Source of the DNA: Saururus chinensis
Taxonomy: Eukaryota > Streptophyta > Magnoliopsida > Piperales > Saururaceae
Assembly (NCBI GenBank): GCA_035235625.1
Contig: CP141144.1
Coordinates: forward strand, 20,767,014 to 20,831,013
Direction: 5' to 3'
Length of the DNA stretch: 64,000 bases
How positions within the stretch are numbered: position 1 is the stretch's first letter; the number at the start of each line of letters is the position of its first letter. Both the position numbers and the translations under genes were made by a program. Shown piece after piece: positions 12,566-24,739 of this stretch. The notes beneath the pieces are model-generated. The model worked only from the letters and a program-made list of their open reading frames with translations, searched no databases and was not told the DNA's origin.

Positions 12566-13835
12566 GGGAGATTATTAGAACATATGCGTCATATGTTAGG
12601 TTAATTGGCTAATTTTTTGTCAAAATTATGTTAGAAACCTTAAGTATGTAATTAGTCTTAAAATATGATTAGGTGTAGTTATGGTCAAGTCAAATTTAGA
12701 ATTGATAGACATGAAAAATAGGAGCAGGCGTGTTCTTATAGCTCAAAACTGGAGACTAAAGGATATTGATGTATTATGAAGCAAATTCATATCACATTCT
12801 CATACTAAATCACTTGTAAAAGTTTTAAAAGTAATTTCAAAGGTTTTAGAAGGATTTAGGGTAAAAATGACAAAATTATCAATGAAAAGTACAATCGATC
12901 GATTGCTCGAGATAAGATGGTGAGAAACTATCGATCAGCACCTAAATTAGCTATTTGTTAACCGAATCTACGATCAATCATTTCGTGGACCGATTGATCA
13001 CTCAAGCAGTCATGACTTAAGAAAATAGTGAACGATCAATTGTTGTCTGAAAGAATTAATCGCTAACAGTTTTAAAGTACTAAATCATTTTAGAGACCTA
13101 TACAAAGGATACAAAGTGACAAAATTGACGAGAAAAAAAACTAGAAAAAAATTGGTGAATAAGGGCTTCGCTTATTGTTTTTTTTTTAATTCACAAAGAG
13201 TTTAAAGAAAAGTTCGATAATGAATTTATAAAGCTGATGCACAACTAAAGAAGAGATTTCACATAGAGATTTCTGAGAGGAGTTGTAGTAATTCTTCAAT
13301 GAGAGATTGAGGAACCCAAAAGCCAAAGTCAATAGAACAAAAGGAGCTTATTGAAGGTTAGAAGCAGACAGAGACAAAGTAAGGAGAGATTAAAGTTTTA
13401 AGTTCTTGAGGAAGAAGACTTGAAGTCCAGCAACAATAAGAATTTGTGGAGATATAAATAAAAAGGAGTTTGTGTTGGAGTCAAAATAATGGTTGGTGGT
13501 TTGTTTGTATTGATGTAATTGTCATGTTTTCTAGTAGTGCATTGATTTGGTTCCTTGTTGGGATTATTGTGGTTTTTTCCCTGAACTTATTTTTTCCACA
13601 TTAAATTATTGTGTGTTCATATATGTTTAATGTGCTTTATGCTTTATGGTTTGATGATCGAATAATTATGAGTGCGCTTAGAAATTATATTTTCATTATT
13701 TTTGCTATATAAGAAAATTTTGTACAAAAAGGCCATATCTCGTAGTTTTTATCTTTTTTAGATAATCGGACTAAGGGCAATGTGATGATCCACTTGGTTA
13801 GTTAGACAAATATTAAGCTCACAAAGTGTGCAATG
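12566..13835 (+). mobile_element. copia-1 3' LTR (right end eroded)
   Basis: Follows the PPT-like tract. It contains repeated CGATCGATT-type motifs (12895-13060) in its U3 and then the block repeated at 8860-9590. Homology stops near 13830, after GCTCACAAA, where the Athila-like element begins. No coding sequence. Confidence 0.65.
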
Positions 13836-15130
13836 TGATAAAAAAAAATATGCTCAATTAACGATATCCTACTATGATTACAGACAATAAATCATGGAAT
13901 TATATTTCTACAAGTTTCAACTGTGTAAAATGTGATTTAAAAATATAAGCACAGTTGTCCGAGATAATGAAAATAGAGTAGAAATTACTTACTCAATCGC
14001 TTTCATCACTTAATTAATTTACTTGAGCTTTCTATGTGAAATTGATCTCTTTAAAATTAAACACACACTTTTAAAGGAAAAATAAGAGATAAAAAACATT
14101 AAAAACATGAAAGAAATAACAAAAAATAATCTAAGACATCCTAAAACAAGAGAGAAAATAAGAAAGAAAAATATATTTTTGCACCTCCAAATCTAAATCG
14201 AACATTGTCCACAATGTCAAAGAAAATATATACAACAATGATAAGAAAAAGGAAAAGTAGGAATGAATGATATCACCTGAGAGCATCAACCAAATAATTA
14301 ATCCACTAATCTGAAAATAAAGCCCGTACGATTGAGTGAAAATAGATAAGCACAAGTAATGAGCATCCCCCAAAATATAAAGTACTATATCTTACAAAAG
14401 AAACAAATTCTACAATTAGAAAATAAACAACATAAATGAAACCTAAAATAGCATAAAGGGAAAAAAATATATCAAAAACATGGGTGGCCTCCTAAGAAGC
14501 AACAAGTTTAATGTCTTTAGCTAGACAGTGTGCACTCCCTCAGCATAACAATGGATCAATAAAATCGAAGGATTCAATGACACCCCGTAGACACTATCTC
14601 AATGATGGGCTTAAGTCGTTGACAATTAACTTCCAAAATTCGATTATCTCATAGGTCAAAATTTTCAACCACTCCATTAGGAACAACTTAAGTAACAACA
14701 TATGGGCCGTTCCATTGAGATCGAAGCTTACCTGGGAAGTGACTTATACTTTATGGGTAGCTTGAAAGAAATTTTGATCAATTAGTCATTTGTGTAAAGT
14801 CTTAGGTCTTTGTTTATATAATTTAGCACTTTTGTAAGCTTGGTGATGCATCTCTTCCAATTCATTAAGCTAGAACTTATAGTGGGAACTAGCTTTGTCC
14901 ATATCAAAGTTAAATGGCTTCATGGCCCACAAAGCATGGTGCTCTAACTCAACATGCAAGTGGCATGCCTTACCATAAACAAGACAGTAAGGGAACATGC
15001 TAATTGGAGTTTTATAAGTGGTCTAACACAACCATAAGACATTGTTAGGATGAATGCACCAATCTTTTTAATCAGGGTGCACCGTTTTCTCAAGGATTTT
15101 TGTAATCCCACGATTGGACGCCTCAAGTTG
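13836..15130 (-). pseudogene. Athila/Tat-like gypsy integrase C-terminal half and 3' region
   Basis: On the minus strand, reading from 15130 down, the frame reads EASNRGITKILEKTV, then [44 protein letters not shown] (about 14920-15000), NELEEMHHQAYKSAKLYKQR and GTAHMLLLKLFLMEW. This order is the end of the DDE core and C-terminal domain of Athila-type integrases. Several stops interrupt it. At 14165-14220 lies the 'ACATTGTGGACAATGTTCGATTTAGATTTGGAGG' type 3'-UTR motif common in Athila elements (read on minus; only its pattern is meant). The N-terminal half continues at 21995-22500 on the other side of the inserted LTR element. Confidence 0.85.
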
Positions 15131-15289
15131 TGTAACGTCCTATTTTTTTTATTTCTTTCAACTAGAGGGGTTAGTAATAATTATTGATTTTTGGATGAGA
15201 ATTAGTTAGTTTTGAGGGGTGAAATTCCTTATGTATAAAATTTGAAGAAATGAGGGTAAGAAATAAAAAAATATATGAAATAGTGGTCA

Positions 15290-16840
15290 AAAGTGATGCA
15301 CTGAAATAATGTTCAATAAAATGTTTTCAAATTTCAAATTGCAATCCTATTTTGTGTTAAGTTATTGCTTATTTGGGTTATTTATATTTTGAATTGGTTA
15401 GTTGGACCTTAATTGAGTTTACATGTTTAAACAGGTTTCAACAGAATCCAACTGGAAGAGGAAATGAAGCCCAACTACCCAAAACTATTTAAAAGTCAAG
15501 AATGGGCTCTTAATGGTCTAAACATGCATGGAATGGTCGAATACAACCTTGTGGACCCATTGGATTTGAGATTTGCATCAAGAGAACTAAATTAGGAAAG
15601 AAGTTGATTTGGATAGATTTACACAACCATAGTATTTTGATCATATCTTTCTATGTATAATTTGGATTGATACGATTCTGGTGGCATTGGAAAGAAGACT
15701 TTCGTGTCTACATTTGTTATTTCAGGAATAAATTCCAAAATTTGAAGATTTGTAGGTCGAATCCGGCATGGAATTGGACAGCTAATTAACTAACTCGAGG
15801 CCAACACATGAAGAATATTTTCATTGGTTGTGATTGATACACACAAGGAAAGACAATGAGGCTGATTGGATATCTAAAGGAAGATTCAAAGATATTTATT
15901 TTCTAAATAAGTCATTGATTTATTTGATTGATTTAGAATCTAACCATTGTCAAAGATGCAATCAATCATGTAATCAATCAAGATGCAATCAGAGATATGA
16001 TTTTACTTTCCTCTTTGAAGGAACCCTTTCTATTCCTATAAATAAAGGGGTGGACGTGATAGAGGATCATCCCCTCCTCTCTGGAGCTTTCTTCTCCTAT
16101 TTTTCTTCTGTTCTTTTATATTTTTGTTTTTAGTTTTATTATAATGACTTTTTAAGCTCTCAAGCTAAGGCTAGTGGTGATTTGTAACAATCTAATGGAG
16201 CTTTCTTCTCCTATTTTTCTTCTGTTCTTTTATATTTTTATTTTTAGTTTTATTGTAATGGCTTTCTAAGCTCTCAAGCTAAGGCTAGAGGTGATTTGTA
16301 ACAATCTAATGGAGTTCTATTCATGTTTCATCAATGGTTTCAAGTAAGTATTGGTTATTTGAAGTAATGTTGATTTAATATTGTTCTTCTTCTTGTTTCT
16401 TTGTGATTTGGATACATAAGATGTTTGAAGGCTCCCCTTCTTAATCTTTTGTGATTTTGATACATAGAAATTTTAAGAGACAATTATTTTTCTTCTCCAT
16501 CTATCCAAAATATTTTTTATCTTTATTTTTAATTTTAATGTTCATATCTTCCAGTTAGATAGAATTTTCATTCGATTCTAACTGAGATAATAAGACACAT
16601 GAAGAACATCATTAGATGTTATAATGATCCTTAATGCCTTAGTGTTTTCTAATCTTGATTTTTTTTACTCTTTATTGCCTCAATACTCTTCTACTATTTC
16701 TTTCTTAATTTTTCTTTTCTCTATTTTTTTGTAACTATTTTCTTTGTTGCACAAGGTTTTCCCTGTAGATCGACCTTTTCTACTACAATTGGCAAGTAAA
16801 ACAAATATGAATTTGACTTCTTCATAGTCTTGGTTCAAAC
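15290..16840 (+). mobile_element. Unresolved LTR-like insertion inside the left LTR
   Basis: Absent from the partner LTR (20162-21994). It has a CT-rich stretch (16060-16140) and a TCCCTGTAGATCGACC motif near 16761 of the kind seen in U5/leader regions of Tat-type gypsy elements. I could not fix clean TG/CA ends or a TSD, so borders are approximate. The 15834-16133 ORF shows no known motif. Confidence 0.45.
16082..16313. repeat. Tandem duplication, 2 x 114 bp
   Basis: TGGAGCTTTCTTCTCC starts at 16082 and again at 16196. Both copies run through TTCTGTTCTTTTATATTTTT, CTCTCAAGCTAAGGCTAG and GATTTGTAACAATCTAATGG with only a few differences, so the duplication is young. Confidence 0.95.
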
Positions 16841-18366
16841 GTAACAATAGAAAGCAAAAGTTACGACCTTTGGAAACATGCCATATAGGTGGGCTCCACT
16901 TAAAAAGTGCAGGATAACCTAGCCATGTGGGCTTCATTTCATAGAGCTCATCAATATGAGTTCAACAGTACCAAGAACGCGCTATTCCAACTTGGGGTAG
17001 GAAGTTATCATGTTCTAAAATTTGGAATTGAAAACGAATAAAATAATCAAAGAAGGACAAAATAGTAGATATAGGCTAATGCATAGGTGCGCCACTTGCA
17101 TTTTTCTTGGTGAGCCGCACGTAAATCCCATGCATCATAGGTGGTTTGCACTGATGTGTAGCAGGGCTGTGTCACGCATCTCGGACTTAAAATGGCTATA
17201 AATTGGAGGGTCTATTTATCGAATTAGGCACTCTAGAGGGGTAAAACAGCCCAGTGCAAGAGGAGGATTTGCCCTCCACCATCGGGCTGTAAAGTGAGAA
17301 GCCTCTGGGTTAAGGGGGAGACTCTGTCTACCGCCTTTGAGCATGGAAAGTGAGAAACGTCTCGGGTAAATGGAGTTCCAAAGAAAGAAACATCCCAGGG
17401 TAAGGGGAGGTTTTGTCTACCTCTTTCTGGTACATAAAGAGAGAAACATCCCTAGGGAAGGTGAGGTTATGCCTGCCACTTTGAGGTGCACAAAATGAAA
17501 AACATCTTGGGTAGGGGGAGATTATGTCCGCCCCCTTCGAGCATGCAAAGAGAATAAACCATCCCGTGTAATAGGAGGTTCTGTCCGCCACCTTCGAGCA
17601 CAAAAAGAGAGAAACATCTATGGGTAAGGGGAGGTTTTGTTTTTCACCCTCAGGCGGGAAAAAGAGAAATGTTTTGGAGTAAGAGGAGGCTCTGCTATCT
17701 ATCTCTGGACCTTAAAGGGAGAATGCCCTAAAGGAAAGAGAGATCTAGCAGCCACTACTTAAATAAATGCATATGCTTCTAAATTAGTTAATTTAAGATG
17801 CTAAATGAGATATATTCTTTCCTCTGATCTGTTTTGCTTTGCTATGATTTGATCTGTTTTGATATACTCTAATAGGTTCTACTTTGTTCTGTGAAAGAAA
17901 GAGATGTCTGACTCCAATTAATTATTAGATTTCTTTTTGACTTCGATGATTTATTAGAATTCAATCTGACTCGAATAATTTATAAAATTCTAGCTAACTA
18001 CAAATGATTTATTGGATTATAAGCATATAAAATATATGATTTTATACTGCATAATGAATGTATTAGCCGTTAAGCATAACTACGTTGGGATTTTATCTTA
18101 TTAGAATAGCATTGTAGATGTTATCAAATATGTACATAGGCAACCAACATTAGGGCAACATTGGCCCAATCCAATTAGGTATAAAATATAAGTTTGTTTT
18201 AGTAAGTGCATAATGAAGAGCTGAAGTTTCGTATTGCGTAAAGTTATGTTACAGCTCTCACACATAGAAGATGTTCTTGGAAAAAAAATTACTGATGTTT
18301 TCTAGGCCCCTGGGTCTAGCTAGGCCAATGATTATTAGGGCGGCCAAAGCTTGAGGTGTGACAAAA

Positions 18367-18378
18367 TCATATCAGAGC
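18367..18378 (+). promoter_or_regulatory. Primer binding site of the LARD-like element
   Basis: TCATATCAGAGC follows the LTR end (18363) by three bases and matches TGGTATCAGAGC at 10 of 12 positions. It establishes 15131-18363 as a 5' LTR. Confidence 0.75.
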
Positions 18379-20161
18379 TTTGATCTGTCTGCAAGAGTAT
18401 AATGCTCAAGCGAAGATATTGACTTGATTAGCATTTTGATTTTGAATATGGAATTATCTCAAAATATTGTTTTGAATATGTTGCAAAGATGATTTGCTAA
18501 AGTTGTTTTTTGAGTAGATTCGATTTCAAATGGTCTGCTATTTGAAAATTCATTTGAAATTTAAATTAAGTCTATTTTGAAAGATGATGGGATTACCAAG
18601 GAGAAACCACTAACACCCATGGTGTGGGGCATGAGGTGTTACTGGATAGCTCCAAGGTAAATTGTGGAGGTGTATCAATATGAAATTTAATTTCAAATTG
18701 TATGTACTTTGAAAATTCAGTTGAATCAAAGTAAATATTTTTTAAAAGATGGTGGAATTGCTAAATAGAAACCATCAAACACCCATGGTATGGAAAATAA
18801 AGTGTTGGTTGATTGTTACAAGGTTAATTCTTCCAAAGTACTGATGTGAAATTTGATTTTGAAATGTTTATATTTTTTAAAATTCTCTTCAATTTTGAGC
18901 AAATATATCTTAAAAGACAGTGGAATTACCAAGGAGAAACCATCAAACACCCGTGGCGTTGGACACGAGATGTATTGATATGAAATTCAATGAAATGTCT
19001 ATCCTTTGAAAATTCATTGAAATTAAATTGAATATATCTTGAAAGACGATGGAATTACCAATGAGAAACTATCAAATACCCATGGTTTGGGATATGAGGT
19101 GTTAGTAGATTGCTCTAAGGGTAAGTCTTCTAGTAGATTTGATATGAAAGTTAATTTCAAATCCTCTATATTTTTAAACTAATTCTACATTTGAGTAAAT
19201 TAGTCTTAATGGATGGTAGAACTACTAAGTAAAAACCATCAAACACCGATGGTATATGACATGAAGTATTAGTGGATAGCTCTAAGGCAAATTCTACAAA
19301 TGTATTGAAATGAATTTCAGGTTCAAGTCTGGTTTAATTTAAAATTCTATTCTAAATTCAATTTGAAAAGGTAAGGATCTATTTTATAAGTTGAGTATCC
19401 TAGTGCAAGCAGGGGTTTTGAATTCTAAATCAATGCTCACTAGAGGGACTTTATTTCTTTTGAAATATTTGCTTGAGTATGCTTAATATCTCTATTTTCT
19501 AGAAAGAAATTATATCTATGAACTGATTTGATAGTGCTACATTATGTTATGTGGTCCTTCACTCTTTGGGTAGTTCCTTGATTAACAAACAAGGAATTAT
19601 CATTAATGTTTTGATACTTACCAATAAAACAATAGGCTTCTACACACATAGGATGTGGAACATCATGCGAAAGCTTCAATCCTTTTGGCTTCTACAACCC
19701 CATGAGTTGCGGAGTAGGCTGTTCGGTATTATGGTTTTTGGATCTGTTTTGGCTACTTGCACTCTCTAGTTAGTTATTTAACAAGGAATTATCATTTTAT
19801 TCTGGATACTTGCCAAAAAGGGTTCTAGTATGCACAGATGTGGAGCATTATGGGAAATCTCCTATCATTCTCACTTTTGTTGCCCCTTGAGTGAGGGAGT
19901 AAGCCGTTAGATATCGTGGCTTTTGGATTGATCGGTTATCGGATATTCTAATTTTTTCGAAGGCTTCCAAATTGATATGTTATCGGATAATTTAATTTTT
20001 GAAAGCTTCTGTGAAAAGATTGATCGATTTTTAGAATGATAATTTATCCAATTTTAAATTAACTGTAAAATTCTGTTTAGAGATGAATTATTTGATTCTG
20101 AATTAATTATCGGATTTTGTTAACAAATGATTTAATTGATTATATGAAAGAATGAGACATT
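18379..20161 (+). mobile_element. LARD-like element, non-coding internal region
   Basis: Between PBS and right LTR there is the tandem array and then about 780 bp that resembles the downstream part of these LTRs (two GGAATTATCATTAATG / CCCATGAG / GTAGGCTGTTCGG-type blocks at 19580-19740 and 19780-19920). No gag or pol. The 19551-19769 ORF is not gene-like. A purine-rich GAAAGAATGAGACA tract ends at the right LTR. Confidence 0.7.
18571..19385 (+). repeat. Five tandem units of about 165 bp in the LARD internal region
   Basis: Homologous points (GAAAGATGATGG, AAAAGATGGTGG, AAAAGACAGTGG, GAAAGACGATGG, ATGGATGGTAG) fall at 18579, 18744, 18912, 19041 and about 19208, giving spacings of 165, 168, 129 and 167. 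Each unit also has AGAAACCATCAAACACCCATGG followed by ATGAGGTGTTAGTGGAT-type sequence. The third unit has a ~38-bp internal deletion. Non-coding; Tat/Ogre-type elements are known to carry tandem repeats in their untranslated regions. Confidence 0.9.
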
Positions 20162-21994
20162 TGTTATGATTTGAATTTGATTTGTTTAACCTGAAGAGTT
20201 AGTAAAAATATTTATTTACGGATGAGACTTAGTTGGTTTTTAGGGTTGAAATCCCATTATGTGTGTAGAGCTTGAAGAAATGAGTGTAACAAATCAAAGA
20301 ACATGTGAAAAAAAGGTAGAGAGTGAAAATTACAACCCTGAGAAACATGTCATATGAGCGGAACCTTAAAAATGACATGATAAGCTACCCATATGGAGTC
20401 AAGGTTTATAGGGGCTAGTCAATTCAAGTCCAACGGTGCCAAGAATGCGCGATTCCAACTTCGGGGTATGAAGTTATCCCATTTTGAAGTTTGGAATTGA
20501 AAATAAATAAAATAATCAAATAAGGACAAAATAGCTGACATATGCAACTGATAGAACAACACATGTTAGTTGCGCCATCCGGTGTGCTACACACGTTTTG
20601 TGTAGTGGGTCCCCGAGATCGCAAGTCATTTTGGTCGATGAGCATTGGGACGCTTGCAGCCCTCCCTATAAATAGGGAGGAGTTGTGTATTTTTTTAAAG
20701 GAGTTTTTCTCCCGTTTCTAAGCTGTTTTAAGTTCAATTTTGTTCATTTAAGAGTCATTTCTAGCTAATTGGAGGGCGTTCTATGTAATAAAAGGGTTCA
20801 TTCTTCAAGTTAGGTACTCTAGAGGGGGAAATAACCGGTGGCAAGAGGAGACACTATCCTCCGCCATCAGGCCGCAAAGAGAGAGAGAGAGAGAGAAATG
20901 GCCTAGAGTAATGTCGTTGGGTCATAAAGAGAGAAGCATCCTTGGTTACAAGGGATGTTCTGTATGCTGCCTTTGAGCCTAGAAAGTGATAAATATCCTA
21001 GGTAAATGGAGGTTTTGTCTGCTATCTTCGGGTGGTGAAGAGAGAAGTGTTCTGGGTAAGGGGTGGTTCTGTACACCGCTTTTGCATGCACAAGGAGAGA
21101 AACATCCCAAGGTAAGGGGATGATTTATCCACCACCTTCAATATAAGGGGAGGTTTTGTTCGCCACCTTTAGACACAAAAAAGGAAAAACATCCCGGGTA
21201 AGGAGTGGTTTTGTTTGCTGCTATCAGGTGCACAAAGAAATAAATATCCTTAGGTAAGGGGAGGTTTTGTTCGCCACCCTTAGGTGGGAAAGAGAGAAAC
21301 ATTCAAGAGAAAGAGGAGGCTTTGTCTGCTGTCTCCATACCTTAAAGGGAGAACGCCCTAAAGGAAAAAGAGACTCCAACTGCCGCTACTTTTGGAAAGT
21401 TAAGGGGAGTTAGCATTTTTTACTTTCTAATTTTAATGCAAGTTTAAAGAAATGCATATGCTTCTTAACTAGTTAAACATAATATGCTAAATTGGATAAA
21501 CTCTTGTATGCTCTGCTCTACTCTATTTTGTAAAAGAAAGAGATATTTGACTCTAATGATTTATCATATTTCTTTTTGACTCTGATGATTTATTAGATTT
21601 TGATCCAACTCCGATGATTTAGTATATTATATTTGACTTTGTATGATAATATATTAAATATATGATTTTATGCTGCGTGATAAATGTATTAGCGGTTAAG
21701 TAGAACTAAGTTGGAATCTGATCTTACTAGAATAACATTGTAGATTATATCAAATAAGTATGTCGGCAACCAAAGTTAGAGCAATGTTGGCCCGAACCAA
21801 TTAGTTATAAAATGTACTTTTGTTTTTTGTTAGTCCATAACAAAATGATGAAGTTCCGTAGTGCGTAAAGAAACGGTACAGTTCTCACACACAGAAGATG
21901 TTCTTGGCAGAAAAAAATTGACTTTGATGTTTTTGGACCTTTAGGTCGGGCTAGGCCAACGATTAGTAGGGCGCCCAGGGCCTTGGGTGTGACA
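20162..21994 (+). mobile_element. LARD-like element, right LTR (about 1.83 kb)
   Basis: Starts TGTTATGATTTG and ends GGGTGTGACA at 21994. It is collinear with 15131-18363 once the insertion there is removed. It contains CCCTATAAATAGG near 20663 (TATA box), a (GA)n run at 20878-20896 and a ~56-bp minisatellite at 20820-21370. The following bases resume the Athila integrase. Confidence 0.82.
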
Positions 21995-22510
21995 ATTCAA
22001 CCATTGGTACGAGGATGGTAAGGGGTGGCTACTTTATGCTTGATGAAGTACTTTCAAATAAGAGCTTCAAAAGGGCGATTAAAAAAGTGGCTACCTCCAT
22101 TACTAATGATTGCCCCATGTGTACTAAATCAATAAAAAATATTTTCTTTGAGAAAGACTACATGTAGCTTATGGCCATTAGTTTTCATCGTTATGGTTGT
22201 AACCCATTTGGAGACATAATTAACGGTAACTAAGATATAAGTATAGCCAAAGAAATGTAGAAATTGACCCATAAAAATCTCGACTATAAATATGAGTTAG
22301 AGAAATATTATGTCTCTATAGCCCCCTAGTCGCTGATATCTATTACAATACTTACAAAACTTATGAACATCCCAAAATAAAGTGGGCCAACAAAATCCGC
22401 AATGAAGAATATTAGCGACTATTTTTTTCCCAAAATAACCCTCACCAGCTTGAGAATGACAAAATACAAATATTATGAAATTTACACTCGGGCACACTTA
22501 GTGGATTCCA
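21995..22510 (-). pseudogene. Athila/Tat-like gypsy integrase N-terminal half
   Basis: Minus-strand frames read GYFGKKIVANILHCGFCWPT, then WDVHKFCKYCNRYQRLGG (22300-22450): the integrase zinc-binding region, with its CxxC intact as CKYC but the first His of the HHCC set not recognisable. It continues YILVTVNYVSKWV, LKENIFY, AIISNGGSHFFNRPFEALI and HKVATPYHPRTNG, ending exactly where the LARD element begins. Stops and altered residues (SDGG to SNGG at the second catalytic Asp) show it is dead. The protein resumes as EASNRG at 15130. Confidence 0.88.
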
Positions 22511-22998
22511 CATGCTCCTCAGTTCTAGTAAACTCAAAATAGCACCTTGTTTAGCTAGCGAGTGGATCGATAGGACCCAACAAAGGGCATGTGCAGCGTA
22601 TAATTTGCACATTCCTCAAAAGACGGGAAAAGTATCTCAGAAGCTTCTGAACACCTATTCAAATCAGAGGCTCAGGAACAAAAGGAATGTTTTGATTCCG
22701 GGCATGATCATTCCGTGTCATGTCAAATAGATGATGAATAATATTCTAGAATGTGTAGGTTCTATGTGTTCAAGCCTACACTAAGTTTAGGAGACTAGTG
22801 GGTGTCTAAAAGGTCAGCTACTATGGTTTCAAAATTACCAAATTGAACAAGATAAGCTCGAGATTATTCAATTGTTATATTGGAAATGACTTGAGTTCCC
22901 TTCTCTATGGACTTTTAAATTGTTCCAATCATATAGTCATGTACATTTCTCAAGAAACTAAGGATGACTTGAGATAGCTGGGAAAACTATTATACTAA
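22511..22998 (-). mobile_element. Athila-like element, eroded upstream sequence
   Basis: Continues the minus-strand gypsy upstream of the integrase zinc finger, but I can read no RT or RNase H motif. Nothing gene-like on the plus strand (22512-22730 is a chance ORF). Confidence 0.4.
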
Positions 22999-24633
22999 GG
23001 GGTCGCTTGGATGCAAATGTAGGGGGAAATGAAAGGCCATTTACCTCCTTTAACTTTTAACAAAGGAAAGTAAAATCGCCGCATGTTTGGGAATGTTTTT
23101 TTTTTTCTATGATTTCGAAAGTAAATTCTGTTTGGTTATAACAATTTGAAAGATCATTTAAAAGTAAGAAAATATCTTATTTGCCCTTCATATGGCCATC
23201 GCTTTGCACCCCTCTTCTCCATCACCGCTAGTCTACTTACTCTTCCATCTATATATTTGTTTCCGTCCCCATCTCTAGAAAACATTCTAGCTCCAGATGT
23301 AGCTTGTTGTACAAATCCCTTAATCTCTGACATCTTTTGCCAATGAAGTAAAGTGATTTTATCTAGCACCAACGTTCACTACTATAAGCTAGGACACACT
23401 ATCGTGTTATTGGCTCCACGCTTAGAAGAAGCCCCATCTAGGGTCGTTTACCAGTGCTATTTTGTTAATATATAGGATAAGACACGCTATTACTTGAATC
23501 AGCTTTGTTCTAAGAAGCCTTATCATGTGATCACCTCTATACTAAGAAGCTCTTTTGTATGGTTGTTTATTAGAGTAATTTTGTTAATATATATGATAGG
23601 ATATGCTATCATATGATTGGCTCAGTGCTAAGAAGCCCTATTATAAGGTCATTTACCAACATCATTTTGTTAGTATATATGATAGAATACACTATCATGT
23701 GATTGTCTCTACTTTAAGAAGCCATATCATGTGATCAGCTTGTGCTAAGAAGCCCTATCATGTGGTTGTTTGCTAGTGTTATTTTGTTAGTATACACAAT
23801 AGAATATGTTATTTTGTGATAATCTCCGCACTAAGAAGACCTATCATATGGTCATTTACTAAAGTTATTGTGATAGAATACAATAATATCATATGATTGG
23901 TTCTGCTCTAAAAAACCCTATTAGTATAATTGATAGGCAAGTAATCGAATGATTGGCTCCATGCTAAAAATCTTATCATAGGTTGTTTACCAATGTTATG
24001 TTCTTTGTATATACGATAGGATACACTATTGTGTGATCAGCTCTGCTCTAAAATGTCCTATCGTAGGGTAATTTACTAGGGTTATTTTCATAGTATATAT
24101 AATAGGGCACACTATTGTGTGATTGACTTTGTGCTAAGAAGTGCGATAAACTATGCTAAGAAGTCTTTTCATAAAGTTGTTTATGAGGTTTAGTGCAAGG
24201 AGGAGCAACACCTTCTAGGTGGTGGGAAAAAGTGGTTTTGTTGGAAGGGCGAGCAATTCCTTCATATTCTTGTTGGTAGATAAAAGGGGTAAGGAGGAGC
24301 AACACCGATCTTTTTGGCAGCGGAAGAAAGGAGTTGGTTAGGGCAAGCGGGAGCCCAACGAAAATGAAGAACAGATAGTGGCATAGGCATCAAATCCACA
24401 TTGTTCCATTTCAAAATTGTAGCCAATGTCATTTCTACTTAAACCCACCTGGGGAGAAGTGTTCTATGGGAAAATAAAATCCTACCTTTCCGCTCTCCAC
24501 TGACATTTCCTTTCTAAAATTATTTTCTCTTGTAAAGCGTGTATCCATTCACGGTTTTTTTATATTAAGGGTCATTTGACCACTTTCAAAATAAGCGCAT
24601 TTCTACCACATAAAAGGTGCATCTAAATGACCC
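22999..24633. mobile_element. hAT-like non-coding element, about 1.6 kb
   Basis: Left end GGGGTCGCTTGGATGCA and right end (as reverse complement) GGGTCATTTAGATGCA agree at about 13 of 16 positions. GGGTC.TTTGG-type termini are common in plant hAT elements. The inside is a degenerate satellite (23380-24190) plus unique DNA; no transposase frame. No clean 8-bp TSD was found, so ends are tentative. The ORFs at 23146-23372 on both strands lack known motifs. Confidence 0.45.
23380..24190. repeat. Degenerate tandem repeat, about 84-120 bp unit
   Basis: TTTTGTTAGTATATATGATAG, ACACTATCATGTGATTGGCT, GTGCTAAGAAGCCCTATCAT and GGTCATTTACCA recur in this order about eight times. Spacings of the TTTTGTTA block are about 118, 84 and 120, as if a 34-bp sub-block was gained or lost between units. 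Confidence 0.8.
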
Positions 24634-24739
24634 AAGTTTTAAACTGACTGTAGCTTGAAAACTAACTCCTCATCTCAAGTTTGAGTTTAGCTTGGCTTGA
24701 ATACACTACAAAAATTAATTTTTTGGCGCTTGAAAATAG

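Larger units (their letters stand above)
15131..18363 (+). mobile_element. LARD-like element, left LTR (itself interrupted)
   Basis: Starts TGTAACGTCC and ends GAGGTGTGACA, followed three bases later by a PBS. 15160-15290 matches 20190-20320 and 16840-18363 matches 20320-21994, so the two pieces are one LTR split by about 1.55 kb of other sequence (about 15290-16840). It has a TATA box near 17193 (GGCTATAAATT) and a ~56-bp minisatellite (17220-17720). No protein-coding frame is credible; 17328-17603 on the minus strand is the minisatellite translated. Confidence 0.8.

Noticed and set aside
23146-23372. Antiparallel 66-aa and 72-aa ORFs
   Set aside because: No known motif on either strand; inside a non-coding hAT-like element. 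The minus ORF slightly resembles an aminotransferase segment (GARMFSRDGDGNKYID-like) but too short and isolated to accept.
24704-24739. CACTACAAAAATT followed by TGGCG...GCGATGC, like a CACTA transposon end
   Set aside because: Only about 35 bp before copia sequence resumes, with no matching other end or 3-bp TSD; too short to call.
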